Assembly (NCBI GenBank): GCA_001643675.2
Contig: LSRY02000032.1
Location: forward strand, 124,001-188,000
Origin: Monocercomonoides exilis
Lineage: Eukaryota > Preaxostyla > Oxymonadida > Polymastigidae
Direction of reading: 5' to 3'
DNA length: 64,000 nt
Shown here: in pieces, positions 45,901 through 53,321 of the stretch
Layout of the letters: every line of letters starts with the position of its first letter
Position numbering within the stretch: position 1 is the first letter of the stretch
Made by a program: the position numbers and the translations under genes
Notes under the pieces: model-generated
What the model was told of the DNA's origin: nothing
The model's database searches: none
Seen by the model: only the letters and a program-made list of their open reading frames with translations

Positions 45901-47275
45901 ATGAGGAAGACAAAGATGAGGAGGATGGAGAAAAAGATGATGGCTGAGAAGACAAATTTTCTAAAGAGTGATCGGACGATGAATTTTTGCGAGAAATGAA
46001 TAGGACCTGCTCTTCATTGCCAATCGCGTCGCGGCTTTCGTCTTCAAAAAATGCATCATCAGATGTTGGCAATGTGTCTTCGCGCAAATCAATGGCATGT
46101 TCTTTTCCTGTGTCAATGTTTTCTTCAATATTTTCGCACTCTTCGGTTTGCTCTCTGGTAGAAATAATACCTTTCTCTTCTTTAAGAATTTTGTTAGCCT
46201 TGTTGTCCGTCTCAGAATCCTTAAAGTGCCTTTGGAGAAAAGGAAAGAATTTTATCATCAGTTTTTCGAAGTTATGACTCTGAAATGATGATGAATTTGA
46301 ATTTGAAGCGTTTAAAGAAGAAACGTTTGCCGCATGTAAAATGTCTATTTTTTTTTCAGATTTAAATATACAAAAATTATTGGCATTTTTTGGAGAAAGA
46401 GAATGATCCTGAACTGAAGAATGTGCATCTGTGTGAAATATCGAAATTTTTTCTGTATTATCTTTACAAGATGGATAATGGACATCTGCATTGAGTAACT
46501 CAACGGATATATAATCTGTATTTGCCAATAGTGATGACAGCAATATTAATAGTAACGAAATTGAATCTGACGATACGTTAAAAAGTTTAGTAGTTGTCTT
46601 GATCATGAAGTCTTTCTTGAAATTTTGATGCAGCCCTATTTTCTTTGCTAAAAACATATGAAATTGAGCAATAAATTCTTTTGCATTTGGATAAGAATTT
46701 TTAAGACAAATGTTTTCAGTTTTACCTTCAAAAAATTCATTTTTAAAGAAATGAATTGCTTCATTCCAAAGTTTCAATTGTGAACGAATAGAAAATTTCT
46801 TGCAATAATTTTTTAAATCAACTAAAGTTGAAATGTCACCTGAATAAGCTGCTGAAGTTCCAATTCCTTCGATGCAATGCGAACAAAATGGAGACAATGA
46901 TAATCCTTTAACAAAAGCAATTTTTGCCGTATATGTCGCATAGCATAAAAGAGAGACATCTCCCATTCTTTCCCAGTATTTGTGGTCATACTTTGCTTTG
47001 GGTAAATTTCGAGCATTTAGCAAAAAACCAAGAGATATATTGTAATTTTTCATTTTAAAAGAAATTTCTGAAAGCATATCAAGAACTTTCCAATATAAAG
47101 TTTGTTGCTTATGTCTCAAATGTTTGCGCAAATAAATTTCTTGTAATTTTTCTTCAGCTAAATCGAGTTGTCCGGATTTGAAATATTCGTTTGCAAGTTG
47201 GAAGATATTCTCGATAGAATCTAACTCTTCGCTTTCGTCATTGCATTCACGTAATTTTTTAACTCCATTTTGCAT
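36959..47275 (-). CDS. giant TPR-containing protein (about 3440 aa), possible CABIN1/Hir3-like HIRA-complex subunit
   Basis: One long ORF ends in TGA at 36959. The first ATG is at 47275, but the frame is open upstream to an acceptor-like TTTTCAG at about 47310, so a small 5' exon is possible. The N-terminus (about 10-180) is a helical-repeat region with TPR character: LANEYFKSGQLDLAEEKLQE, YWKVLDMLSEISFKMKNYNI, YWERMGDVSLLCYATYTAKI, AFVKGLSLSPFCSHCIEGIG. Order and wording resemble the N-terminal TPRs of CABIN1 and fungal Hir3, the scaffold of the HIRA histone H3.3/H4 chaperone. The rest is long, helical and interrupted by low-complexity stretches: Phe-Ser/poly-Ser (about 865-910), and a strongly acidic region (about 1475-1545) of the kind that can contact histones. 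The family call is tentative; a generic TPR scaffold fits equally well. Confidence 0.55.
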   Translation of the reverse strand: MQNGVKKLRECNDESEELDSIENIFQLANEYFKSGQLDLAEEKLQEIYLRKHLRHKQQTLYWKVLDMLSEISFKMKNYNISLGFLLNARNLPKAKYDHKYWERMGDVSLLCYATYTAKIAFVKGLSLSPFCSHCIEGIGTSAAYSGDISTLVDLKNYCKKFSIRSQLKLWNEAIHFFKNEFFEGKTENICLKNSYPNAKEFIAQFHMFLAKKIGLHQNFKKDFMIKTTTKLFNVSSDSISLLLILLSSLLANTDYISVELLNADVHYPSCKDNTEKISIFHTDAHSSVQDHSLSPKNANNFCIFKSEKKIDILHAANVSSLNASNSNSSSFQSHNFEKLMIKFFPFLQRHFKDSETDNKANKILKEEKGIISTREQTEECENIEENIDTGKEHAIDLREDTLPTSDDAFFEDESRDAIGNEEQVLFISRKNSSSDHSLENLSSQPSSFSPSSSSLSSSSASFQSPELQAQMMKHEFVSNFVRSVGTPSEEKKSVVVLHTSSTLHNLLRIICFECNRQRGRATRGKSNEQKESPSQSSDSEHSHSQSTFVDFYDLTELLPETAIFSTKWTRAAQLLVFISIAHVDKFAVLEPELLLVGAEIAADLLLMLASKMNSESVAGMIRGCIGKESPTADWMKNLQHDQEAYEVLSLFFSLKSGEVANKWKELFGSPSEKANNLPKNASMFTMFLKNSFLIESDTLSHIRSLTAYLVKRQLEQMLFQYITRLDDLLTLGKLPKLKQLNLQSFKSRLDFVHLLEEVACLPAFVKEANKLKIHSQIQQCKTHFPLKGKESNKNYSIDSDTASQESQESQEIFLPHMLHFEPSELNLELLSRISEYVDRAADYEQVTSLLLSLIPLKIVHSPSTAFSFSSSFSSSFSSSFSSSFSSSSSSSSSSSSSSTSSLSSFPQNATQQNEISAEKYCLNTEMHNSQPISLETFLSVEKPEEACNKDTNAHLFSSQLLRIHTFEQRSLYSNSSIEESKTQHSQPILKDSSSSVASASASASSSSAANESAKPSVPQKQSIISQSEYSFQSLVYHLCAVSTCCEKSNEIFQPLIDTASDYDRKVDLFSPSMLSLLLQINIALLPNLEKIGISLLSLVPSQFGSFRSDLINAASEGGNMDVISQQIRVELNAIVSFVTKSTFLFLSSLNQSRSFLEANKENLSISTFCAVILLNFSYAGIFVQYISHTPGNNANQKQEFQPAIPIQTTRLIQCIQFELFSLTPLIASLSTSLQAPYLSCLINVLSLQDVKMIHLLKSLDPRGTMHYLQTFTNSSSKSTSNRRTNISLSAATSRQHKEKQQTFVELESQAFSLPASKTLPATYNFHEKLHNYFSAQAMRSNTSPPTHPSNEHDFSSSSSSLFSFCSECHTLLSSVSSCSSCNSIFLRTVVFLLIPFLDPFFFVYRNKSHFSASAIASLRKAEMQPQLTLHPPPLPPPLHSSQTATMSNRKQNKHKNQSNTVDLEKNPVIVLGDDADTTAEIVVDELDDFSYYAPELIIDDEDDDDNEDGEEKGEEVVEEQYFNSNFIDDGDDEDSSDVVVEEDDDVIISTPSNRISPTHFPHSTEHHSSFSSQEFSSSSSVSYPQSTSSATLRNNSILLLNAVEFPYNNIPFIECSLFTLESLFVQCVACLNKISAPFLLSVNNVQNFEEHASNSNEHDKATGFLTFPRYSQLALVHVILSDSNSVNSLASLYSESSDSNPRNVFELPPKLVFAPDVFQTSHQSDSVYQMSTLHLIDTYAQLHPYFILFRMRQNEARYILNNLFIRFESKLFIPQATFSCLCSYMNCEGIALKPTRMIQDSANMLDSISSDDNSSSSSSLLSASSSSMIPSVSLPLSHLKNEPLLKDRFSHPLFSLTFSYFPLSPVSISAIQCDLILNPKRVKTWLFLSYVLNYLLMQKLRSQILSSKFASDVVLAEMQDHSYFDPKKELDDCIDEENNEIECDSGDSMGEEKGDNKVCNQIDMQRDFAFCFLKSKHQKKEYFIDEFFKSIRNSLSLEKPQKSHKTENEAALSIEDYKALSLKSLHNAFECSSNPSFRQLAYSIEGETHQMLISYTRRQMKKLHVNRTYHTCQFKEEFGQNSLKGISDMDALQRLKQKLSQIKETLQYIKKEGVKQWLFPDRVFSSCANNENAFLSEDLNSLSAPHRLLSASSPSALTSPFGIASVQSASVTSPTSPASIQISFTENGPSTDFFPVSQTPFSQSAQTASSSSAFSSTKIVSDALIAHSTLRNLKIQRRKSVMENKLYEHCLFHLFSYHQYAAYLLFQTRIQTLRIIFSSNLCKALSHSIENRCLPSKANEVSNTSHTSSGIETIDLTDSEQRPKRHDFIWCSSYCTHLPQTLLLLSQTLTKVSLDSFLVQSLLCIECALAAIKSEDEEDDSIIMVEDNGKNIVQIPSFVLHETYSSIKEALNQRIKEQDLIQKLEKVKPALINLRTSFLIPFDVKGGSSDRLNIFALKSASAFEPLLHLYTLRLKVIRKCSFNISIAFCQNTNIFAESELQSSEIGWQHFGHESQNSYFVDDIGMEDDNIKLLSPFEGIALNKGQLSEQDFRRKWKLLLEYLNTLIVVESLHHHAPTDLRPIVALSSALLSLRLPLLSLWWIYAAFAVPFNAQTIHRMRLLHSEQECSAICLGSVSGIDAIHIQESTMKLALQTATSEVNKKMEQKSSPVSIIQERNISQLSHISINPSSTNNSMEHLSLPSSKTSKLPFDSNKIKENSSDHEAFFPLDEMISMNSQFHVQEQFSRCISLCIISSTEVVSIIINKFLNLINFSSPFAFAQTKQIILPSNSLITASLEEQGKNQSNAFSYVTTNISSKQEHLCDILDFLLLFCGQQLTFAEELTPSSVVAPSNPFKQELQQFIRSHFQMSSPVNSPKITSSIQKENAQCCSTDVSSSCLLPLKMSSIQMFIQFPQRSSAHLQYLPLRILTSFSWSWMLADVPLHSSANYPTHPKYALPIPLSLLLQLSTPYFANTLSSGTGRSDPLAFLAALVKDLSIYPTFCSEDSVFKLSCTIAYLSLQASASLLVVLYFFTLNTLYDLLDKSVRLGSRSLFSFPFCRPVCGRFILSNALFALSVVLSILRKPTNQRAKAGEDKQKCSFFSETFSAKGAFAQWKDLVAHRLLIQPNKLSELRRVVKEEREILVKNDWHFHVRSWVNSYSNEKDFSIEVESKLDAMKSNATQKLNRILHPEISNELNQNDEKEEMENETKKATGNSTKHKPTVIYDDDYAQEAKEPSDSTDSTSISSNFTEKSNIISSTEPMADSSIYFLRFAWNLPLKHARLQKDMNNYEVITQTISDVYKEFLFLSAEFASVTSILDDGIASIDVFHNFLKKCLGIVYAVDKVRNGLFLELVAPTCQFPRNAVPLLASMAGLNDSSLSAYFPEQISKDIRLWEGLNGPILPNLQTSEQILEFISAKQKIESRVESRNILKRKKKEQ
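44555..44690 (-). repeat. Ser/Phe-coding trinucleotide and 12-base tandem repeat
   Basis: Plus-strand units of GAGGAAAAAGAG type (12 bp, about four near-identical tandem copies) plus GAA/GAG/GAT triplets encode SSFSSSFSSSFSSS followed by a poly-Ser run in the giant TPR protein. Confidence 0.8.
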
Positions 47276-47818
47276 TAAAATATGCAAAGCAAGCACAACT
47301 GCAACTGAAAAGAAAGAATAAACAATTTAATTGATCATTATAACCTTCACAAATTTTTCAAAAGATAAAAATTTTTCGTAACTGTATAAAAGAAACATCA
47401 TCGTTTTGAAGAAACATAATCTTTAGAAATAAACGATATTCTCTATTCTATTATTTTTATATTTAATTTTTTTTATTTTTTTTATTTTTTTTTTTTATTT
47501 TTTTTTTTTTGTTTTTTTGAAAAGAAATTTTTTTTTATCAAAAACTGGAAAAACAAGATTTTTAAAAAAAAATTATATTTTTTTGAAACGAACAAATTAT
47601 TAATCCGAGGAATAGAAAATTCTTGTAACATACATTTACAATTTAAATTCACAAATATTGTGTCATATTTAATTTCTGTTTTCATTTCGATTCAGCCTCC
47701 AATTTTTATGTCCAAAATTTTCAAAGAAATAATAAAACAGTTCATGAATACTGAATTTTCAAATTTCTTCATAAAATACAGTTATAACATGCACAGTTCA
47801 ATCGAATTTCAAATATGG

Positions 47819-48078
47819 CGTGTGTGATTATTTTTGAAAGTGTATTTTTTCTTTCAAAATATTTCAGTTCGAAAATATTGCTTGAATTTCAACAAATAAA
47901 CACTGAAAAATGAATCGGCTTGTTGAAGAAATCTTCATCTTTATTTGAGTGGATACATTTATTTTTTATACGATTGTTATGAATTAAGCATTTGGATGTT
48001 AATTTTTTTCCGAAAACAAATAATTTTTCGAAAAAACAACACCCCGAAAAAAGAAATGACTTCAAAAAAAAAACCACA
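47819..48078 (+). mobile_element. MITE-like inverted-repeat element, copy 4
   Basis: Left end TGTGTGATTATTTTTGAAAG and TTTCAGTTCGAAAATATTGC. Middle CAAATAAACACTGAAAAATG. Right end CAACACCCCGAAAAAAGAAA followed by TGACTTCAAAAA. Same order of blocks as copies 2 and 5. A further fragment of the left end lies at about 48104-48160. Confidence 0.6.
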
Positions 48079-48993
48079 TTATGTTGAAAATAAGTCAAGA
48101 GTTGATGATTATTTTTGAAACAATCTCAATTTTTTTCCCAAAAATTTTGATCACAAAAAATCAATAATATTGATTTTTTCGAAAAGTTCCTTTTATTAGA
48201 TTTTCAAAAAAAGAAAAAATATCACATTACAATCAAGTTTTTGTTCTCACTCACCAAATTTTGCTGTTATAAAAACAAATGCTTCACGATGTTATTATTT
48301 CCAGTTTAGTGAAATTTCGTTCGTTGTAACAGAAAATTGATAAAAATATGAATTTTTTATTTTATTGGAAAATTTAACAAAAGGGACTTTTCAAATAATT
48401 AAGACATATAAAGTTCGGAAATTTATTTTGAAAAAGTTTGAAAAAAACATGTGTCACAGATTAAAATTTTTTATATCATGTCCAACTGTGATTAAAAATC
48501 CACGTCAGTATTTGTTTTTTAATAAAAAACTTTATTTTCACTGATTTTTAGGTTTTTCTTAATACAAATCGAATTTTTTATTTAATTCGTTTTATAGAAT
48601 TCTTCATCCTTCCCCTTGTTTCATAGAAAAACCAAAAATTTCACCTTCCAGATACAAATTCCATTGACAGCCACCGACTTCACTGTCGGTCCGATGTGCA
48701 AAAAATTCCAAATTTGACTTTTTGTCAATTTCCTTTTTGAAAAATGTATTTTTATTCTTTGCCTGTTTGGATTAAAATTTATCGATATTTGCATTAAAAA
48801 CTTCTTTTTCACAAGTTGAAGTTCTGACGTGAAATTAATCTCTCAATCCATCAGGAACCCAAATTTATCTGTCAAAAGTTTCAAAGTTACACATGTTTTA
48901 CTGAAGTTGTATATTTTTCCTTATTTTGAGTTTAATTTAATAAATTATCAAAAAAATTAACTATTTATCAAAAAAACAATAAAAAAAACATCA

Positions 48994-49017
48994 AGAAAGA
49001 AAGAAAGAAAGAAAGAA
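48994..49017. repeat. (GAAA)n microsatellite
   Basis: About six GAAA units, followed by less regular A/G sequence up to the start of the TIR element at 49052. Confidence 0.85.
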
Positions 49018-49051
49018 AAAGTGAAAGAAAAAAGGAAAAAGAAAAAAGAAA

Positions 49052-49720
49052 TATAGTTGGTGTTTATAATGGTGGACACTTTCTATAACTGTGGACAGCA
49101 GACTTTTCACAACAACCGTTGAAAGTTACATTGAGATTATAAACCCAACTATTCCCTAATTTAATACAAACTAATTAGTCACACAAAAATGAAACAACAT
49201 GGGTGATTATTTTTGAAATCACATTTTTTCTTTCGAAAATTTCGGTTCGAAAATTTCTTTCAAATGTCAACCAATGAACACCGAAAAGTGAACAAACATT
49301 TTCATGACCTCTTAATTTTAATTTCAGATTATGCATTAGCTTTTGAAACAATTGTGATAATTTCAGCATTTGAATACAAAATCTCTTCCCAAAGGAAAAC
49401 AATTTTTGAAAAATCAACATCCGTAAAAAAGATTTGATTTCAATAATAATCACCCATATGCTCCCAAGAATCAAAAACTTAACAGATTCAATTTTCGGAG
49501 TAACTCGAAGAATCTTATTTCTCCGAATTTCTCCGAAAATAAAAAGTAAGATTTAAGTGATTCCATTGTGATGTGTGAATGAAAATAACGATTCGTATTA
49601 GTTCATATTCAATAAGGGAATAGTTGGGTCTATTATGGAAATGCAACTATAAATGGTTATTGAGTTAATGCGACTGTCCACAGTTATTGAAAGTGTCCAC
49701 CATTATTAACACTAACTATA
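49052..49720. mobile_element. larger TIR element (~670 bp) with ~120 bp terminal inverted repeats
   Basis: Left arm 49052-49175 starts TATAGTTGGTGTTTATAATG and GTGGACACTTTCTATAACTG. The right arm, read as complement from 49720, starts TATAGTTAGTGTTAATAATG and GTGGACACTTTCAATAACTG. Both arms later share GACCCAACTATTCCCTWATT-type sequence (left AACCCAACTATTCCCTAATT). Ends lie next to TA, compatible with a TA target duplication. There is no transposase ORF, so it would be non-autonomous. Another element is inserted in its centre. Confidence 0.75.
49199..49457 (+). mobile_element. MITE-like inverted-repeat element, copy 5 (nested in the larger TIR element)
   Basis: This is the best-preserved copy: ATGGGTGATTATTTTTGAAA at the left; TTTGATTTCAATAATAATCA followed by CCCAT at the right. 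The ends are inverted repeats of about 25-30 bp with few mismatches (partly ATGGGTGATTATT on both sides). No ORF. Confidence 0.7.
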
Positions 49721-50059
49721 TATACTGTTGTTGAAAGAAAAATATTGATATTTTGACAATTATATTCCTTTTGTTTATTTTATATGTTGATTAATGTCAA
49801 TACATATTATTTTCCTCAGACAAATCAAAATTGAACACAATGATTTGTTTAATCATGAATGAAAGTTATAAAAAATACCCATAAAAATATTTTGATAATC
49901 TTCACGAAATGGAAAATAAGAAATTTGAAGGATATTTGAAGAAGATACAATAAGAAATCGGAAACCATATAGTAATTTGGATTTTTAAGCATTTCATAAG
50001 AAAAGCATAGATTTTAGCATGCTATGAATTATGAATTTGAATTCTTCGTTTTTTTTTTT

Positions 50060-51610
50060 CATATTTAAAAAAATAAAGATAATATTTCTTTTGCATACGT
50101 TTTATAACAAAGAAATGTCAAGAATACACTTTTTTGCGCTCCGTTCGATCTTGGAAGGCAGAGCTCTACAGCTTTCTGGCAGTCTTTGCACATGCACTTC
50201 ATTTCGTAGAATAGGGGAGAATACGAGGAATTGAAAATTATTTCCCTTTTGTAAAAAAACCAATGAAATAGTAGGAAAATAATCAGAGAGAATCTCAAAG
50301 CAAAACGAAGAAAGCCATTATCAAGCCATCACATTTTTCTATCAGCCGCCACACTACATCTCAATCTTCACAATTCAGTTAAACATCATCACCGCCCGCA
50401 TCATTATTTTCAACTGTATGGGAATGCCATCCAGCGCATCCAATTGACTTCGAGAACAGGCTTCCAAACATCATTTGGGGCGAAAATAACTTCTCATCAA
50501 ACAGGCAAAGACATCTGATAAGGAGTATCAGCACACCTGGAATGAGATAGTCTGCTCTATTCTCTCTATTTGATTGCAACAGAAAGAGAAATAAGCAAAT
50601 AGATCTGAATGAGATTCCTTCTTCTGATTCGAATTGGGCATCGAAGCTACAAAGAAGCAGCATCCATCGATTTCAGCGGATGCGAGTGCATTTTTTTGGA
50701 AGAGTTTGCAAAGAGTGCGAGAAGGAGCCGAGCGATCTGCTGGAGAATGCTGGAAAATGGAGACAAGGAACCTCTCTGTCTCCTTCTTCGTGCACTCCAT
50801 CTGGATCTTAATCAGCCGCACAACCTCTCACATTCGATACAACAAGTGATCTACAAAAAGAAATAGCAAAAGACAGGGAAGAATGGAACAGCAAATTTAT
50901 TGATGATGCATTTGATGTTTTTACTCAATCAACAATTCTGCGAGCACAAGCAGAGTCAGGAAACAAAGGGGATGCAAAACGAGATTCTCGAGAGATAGCT
51001 GCAAAACAAGTCATAATGATACCATTATCTTTGAATTCATTATGAGAATTGAAAGATAAATCAGCGGTGAACCGACAAGAAAAAGGACCACAGGAAGATT
51101 TCACACAATTTCATTTGAGCAGCAGATCAAATGATTTTGTGATAGAATGCAAGTGCGATGAAAAGAAATCAGGCCAATAAAGTTCGTGAATTACAACATG
51201 CTGAAGGACAGTCACAATCTTTTTGGAAGTCCAAGGCAGACTTGAAATTAGTTCTTTTCGATGGTTTCGCAGCTTCCAACAAGTAAAAGTTTTTCTGACC
51301 AAAGCAAAAAAGCAGCGAAGAAAAGCCAAATATTTTGCAAAGTTATTAATAAGACTGGTGCCATGAAGATAAACGGAATTCGAAACAGAAAAGGGAAGAA
51401 ACTTGAATGACTTCTCTGTTTGACAAGGAGTTCTCAATTTTTTGGAGCAGCAAACAGAAAAGAAGCAATGAAAAGCAGAGTGAGAATTTTTTTTGAAAAT
51501 TGTACAAAACTTCTGGAGAGGGCATTTTGCATTGGTGAAGAAGATTTGGGTGTTCCTGCATTTCAAAAGGCTACGAATTAACAAAGTATCTGATTCATTG
51601 CTTCTTTTAA
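50060..51610 (+). pseudogene. coding-like region interrupted by in-frame stops (decayed gene or non-standard decoding)
   Basis: One plus-strand frame reads coherently from about 50080 to 51043. Examples are WKAELYSFLAVFAHALHFVE, TVWECHPAHPIDFENRLPN, RSSIHRFQRMRVHFFGRVC and EIAKDREEWNSKFIDDAFDV. It contains TAG at 50212, TAG-TAG at 50269-50274, TAA at 50380, TAG at 50548 and TAA at 50809; the first TGA is at 51043. After that the same frame continues for about 45 codons (LSSRSNDFVIECKCDEKKSG), then sense-like text shifts frame (RNQANKVRELQHAEGQSQSF) with TGA and TAA stops up to about 51610. G+C is higher than in the spacers. No family recognised. The simplest reading is a pseudogene; the stop bias is discussed in the findings. 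Confidence 0.5.
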
Positions 51611-51944
51611 TCATTACTTAAATGTATGATTGTTTGTTGCTTTTTTTATAATAATACTTAATTGACAGCTTTTTTATAGCTTCGTTTTGATTTTGTAATT
51701 TCGCTATGAAGAGCTTTGAAACCGAAAAAATAAAAAGATGAAGGATTATTGCAAACACAGGTCTTTCAGGAAAGGTTTCACTTGCACACGAGTTGATAGT
51801 TACAAAGCTTCTTTTTTCAATGATGAAACACAAAAACAACATAATAGTCGTCAAGCGGGAATATATGTCTTACTTTCACTTGAAAATGTTGATCAAACCC
51901 ATTTCAATTTTTATTGCAGGAAAATCTTGATTTTGAGAGTTCAC

Positions 51945-53321
51945 ATGAGATGGCTATGTGTTGTTCTGTTTTTTGGACAATTTTATTGCATCGCACAGCA
52001 ACATCCCATTCAGTTGAATGAACAGTCGAATGTGCCAGGATTATTGGAACAAGCCAAGCTCCACAAATTAACATATTCAGATGAAAGCTTTTTGGATGGA
52101 AAGAGCAACTCATTATCATTATTTTCCATGAACTCTATCTGGTGCACAATAAATACAAGCATTAAATTGATGAATGCATCACTGGAAATCAGAAAAGGGG
52201 GTTTTATAACAAAAGAGCAAGAACACATTGTGCATCTGGAAGGAGAGTCATTGCTTGTGCTGAATGATTGCAAGATAACTTCTTCTGGGCACTCGCAAAA
52301 AAGCCCAATTTGCCACCTTGGCGGGAACATCCATTTGCGCAATATGTCGTTTTGCACCACCGATTACAAAGCATTTTCAAGACCTCCAGTTGTATGGTCG
52401 CCAAGGAATCATTCATCAGCTATGGGTAATGGGAATCTGATTGCGGAAAATTCTGCATTTTCGTGCTTTGAACTGAAACAAGGATCATTTTTGTACTCAG
52501 AAAGCATCTCTTCTGTTTTGCTCACACAATCGCTCTTCTTCAACATCTCGACTTCCTCAACAAACAGACATCCTATTTTTTGCACAGAAAGTGCCTCTTC
52601 ATCGAAACTAAGCGGCTGTGTGTTTGACAATGTGGATGATGCGATCTATGGGGGAATTGTTGCTTCGATGAACAGCCAACAAACACAGCTTTTCACAACC
52701 AATTGCTCATTTGTGCAATGTTCACATTCTTCGAATGCTCGCAATGCATCAATTCATGCTGACATTTCAACTTCAACCTCTTTCATCTCAACAGATTTTG
52801 AGAGCTGCTCAGGAGAAAATGGTGGTGCAATAACAGCAGATAACAAGCCATCGCTTGCTCTTTGTATTGTTGATTGCACATTCAAGAATTGTTCTGGTTC
52901 ATCCGAAGCTGGAGCAATATTTGCCAACAACATTATGTGCGTGAACATCAAGCAATCAAACTTCTCTGGTAATTCGGCTGGAGATAGAGGCACAACTGAA
53001 TTTTTAAATGTCTCGACTGAATTCTATATTGGAGATTGCCAATTTAAATCAGGAAGAGCAACAAAGGTTAACCTAGCCTTTATTGTTACAACATATGTTG
53101 GAGCAACAAGCCGTGAATGCATCTGTCCCAATGAACACTCTGAAAATTGTGCAAATTCTTCAAGTTTTTTTTCAACAAATTTTGGAGGTTCATTATCAAA
53201 GCGAAAAGAAACATGGCATTCAAGGAATCAGAAAAGAAATGACGAAGAGGGAAGTTTGGTTGAGAGATGTTCATTTCAATATGGCTCGGTAGCAGGAGTT
53301 GGAGGCGTCGGATCGATTTAG
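51945..53321 (+). CDS. beta-helix surface protein, N-terminal segment ending at in-frame TAG
   Basis: ATG 51945 begins a signal peptide (MRWLCVVLFFGQFYCIAQ), so it is preferred over the upstream in-frame ATG at 51738. The 458 codons show right-handed beta-helix texture of short strands with buried Asn/Cys and Gly-Gly turns: SLLVLNDCKITSSGHSQKSP, CSFVQCSHSSNARNASIHAD, ESCSGENGGAITAD, DCTFKNCSGSSEAGAIFANN. It ends at TAG 53319-53321 after GSI. The next codon starts HCKSPFLMRECDFQHN in the same frame, so the fold obviously continues. No in-frame upstream evidence supports a separate C-terminal gene. It is the first part of a 2706-codon reading frame reaching 60065. Confidence 0.75.
   Translation: MRWLCVVLFFGQFYCIAQQHPIQLNEQSNVPGLLEQAKLHKLTYSDESFLDGKSNSLSLFSMNSIWCTINTSIKLMNASLEIRKGGFITKEQEHIVHLEGESLLVLNDCKITSSGHSQKSPICHLGGNIHLRNMSFCTTDYKAFSRPPVVWSPRNHSSAMGNGNLIAENSAFSCFELKQGSFLYSESISSVLLTQSLFFNISTSSTNRHPIFCTESASSSKLSGCVFDNVDDAIYGGIVASMNSQQTQLFTTNCSFVQCSHSSNARNASIHADISTSTSFISTDFESCSGENGGAITADNKPSLALCIVDCTFKNCSGSSEAGAIFANNIMCVNIKQSNFSGNSAGDRGTTEFLNVSTEFYIGDCQFKSGRATKVNLAFIVTTYVGATSRECICPNEHSENCANSSSFFSTNFGGSLSKRKETWHSRNQKRNDEEGSLVERCSFQYGSVAGVGGVGSI

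Larger units (their letters stand above)
47276..50059. other. AT-rich spacer with homopolymers, microsatellite and MITE-like elements
   Basis: No supported gene. It contains a T-rich stretch (about 47463-47520), a GAAA microsatellite (48994-49017), at least two ~255 bp MITE-like copies and one larger ~670 bp TIR element (all listed). Any 5' exon of the giant TPR gene would be between 47310 and about 47420. Confidence 0.6.

Noticed and set aside
51111-51614. 167-codon minus ORF opposite the end of the coding-like region
   Set aside because: Cys/Phe/Ser-rich without domain texture; the plus strand carries more sense-like segments in the same place.
51738-51944. Upstream ATG (51738) as start of the beta-helix gene
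   Set aside because: The 69 codons before 51945 lack signal-peptide character and would bury the good signal peptide that begins at 51945; probably 5' UTR or an open leader.
53286-53321. A 33-nt in-frame intron removing the TAG (from GTAGCAGG to ATTTAG)
   Set aside because: Too G-rich and short compared with the other introns here, no pyrimidine stretch before the acceptor, and the removed text (AGVGGVGSI) fits the beta-helix. The TAA at 55173 has no comparable explanation.
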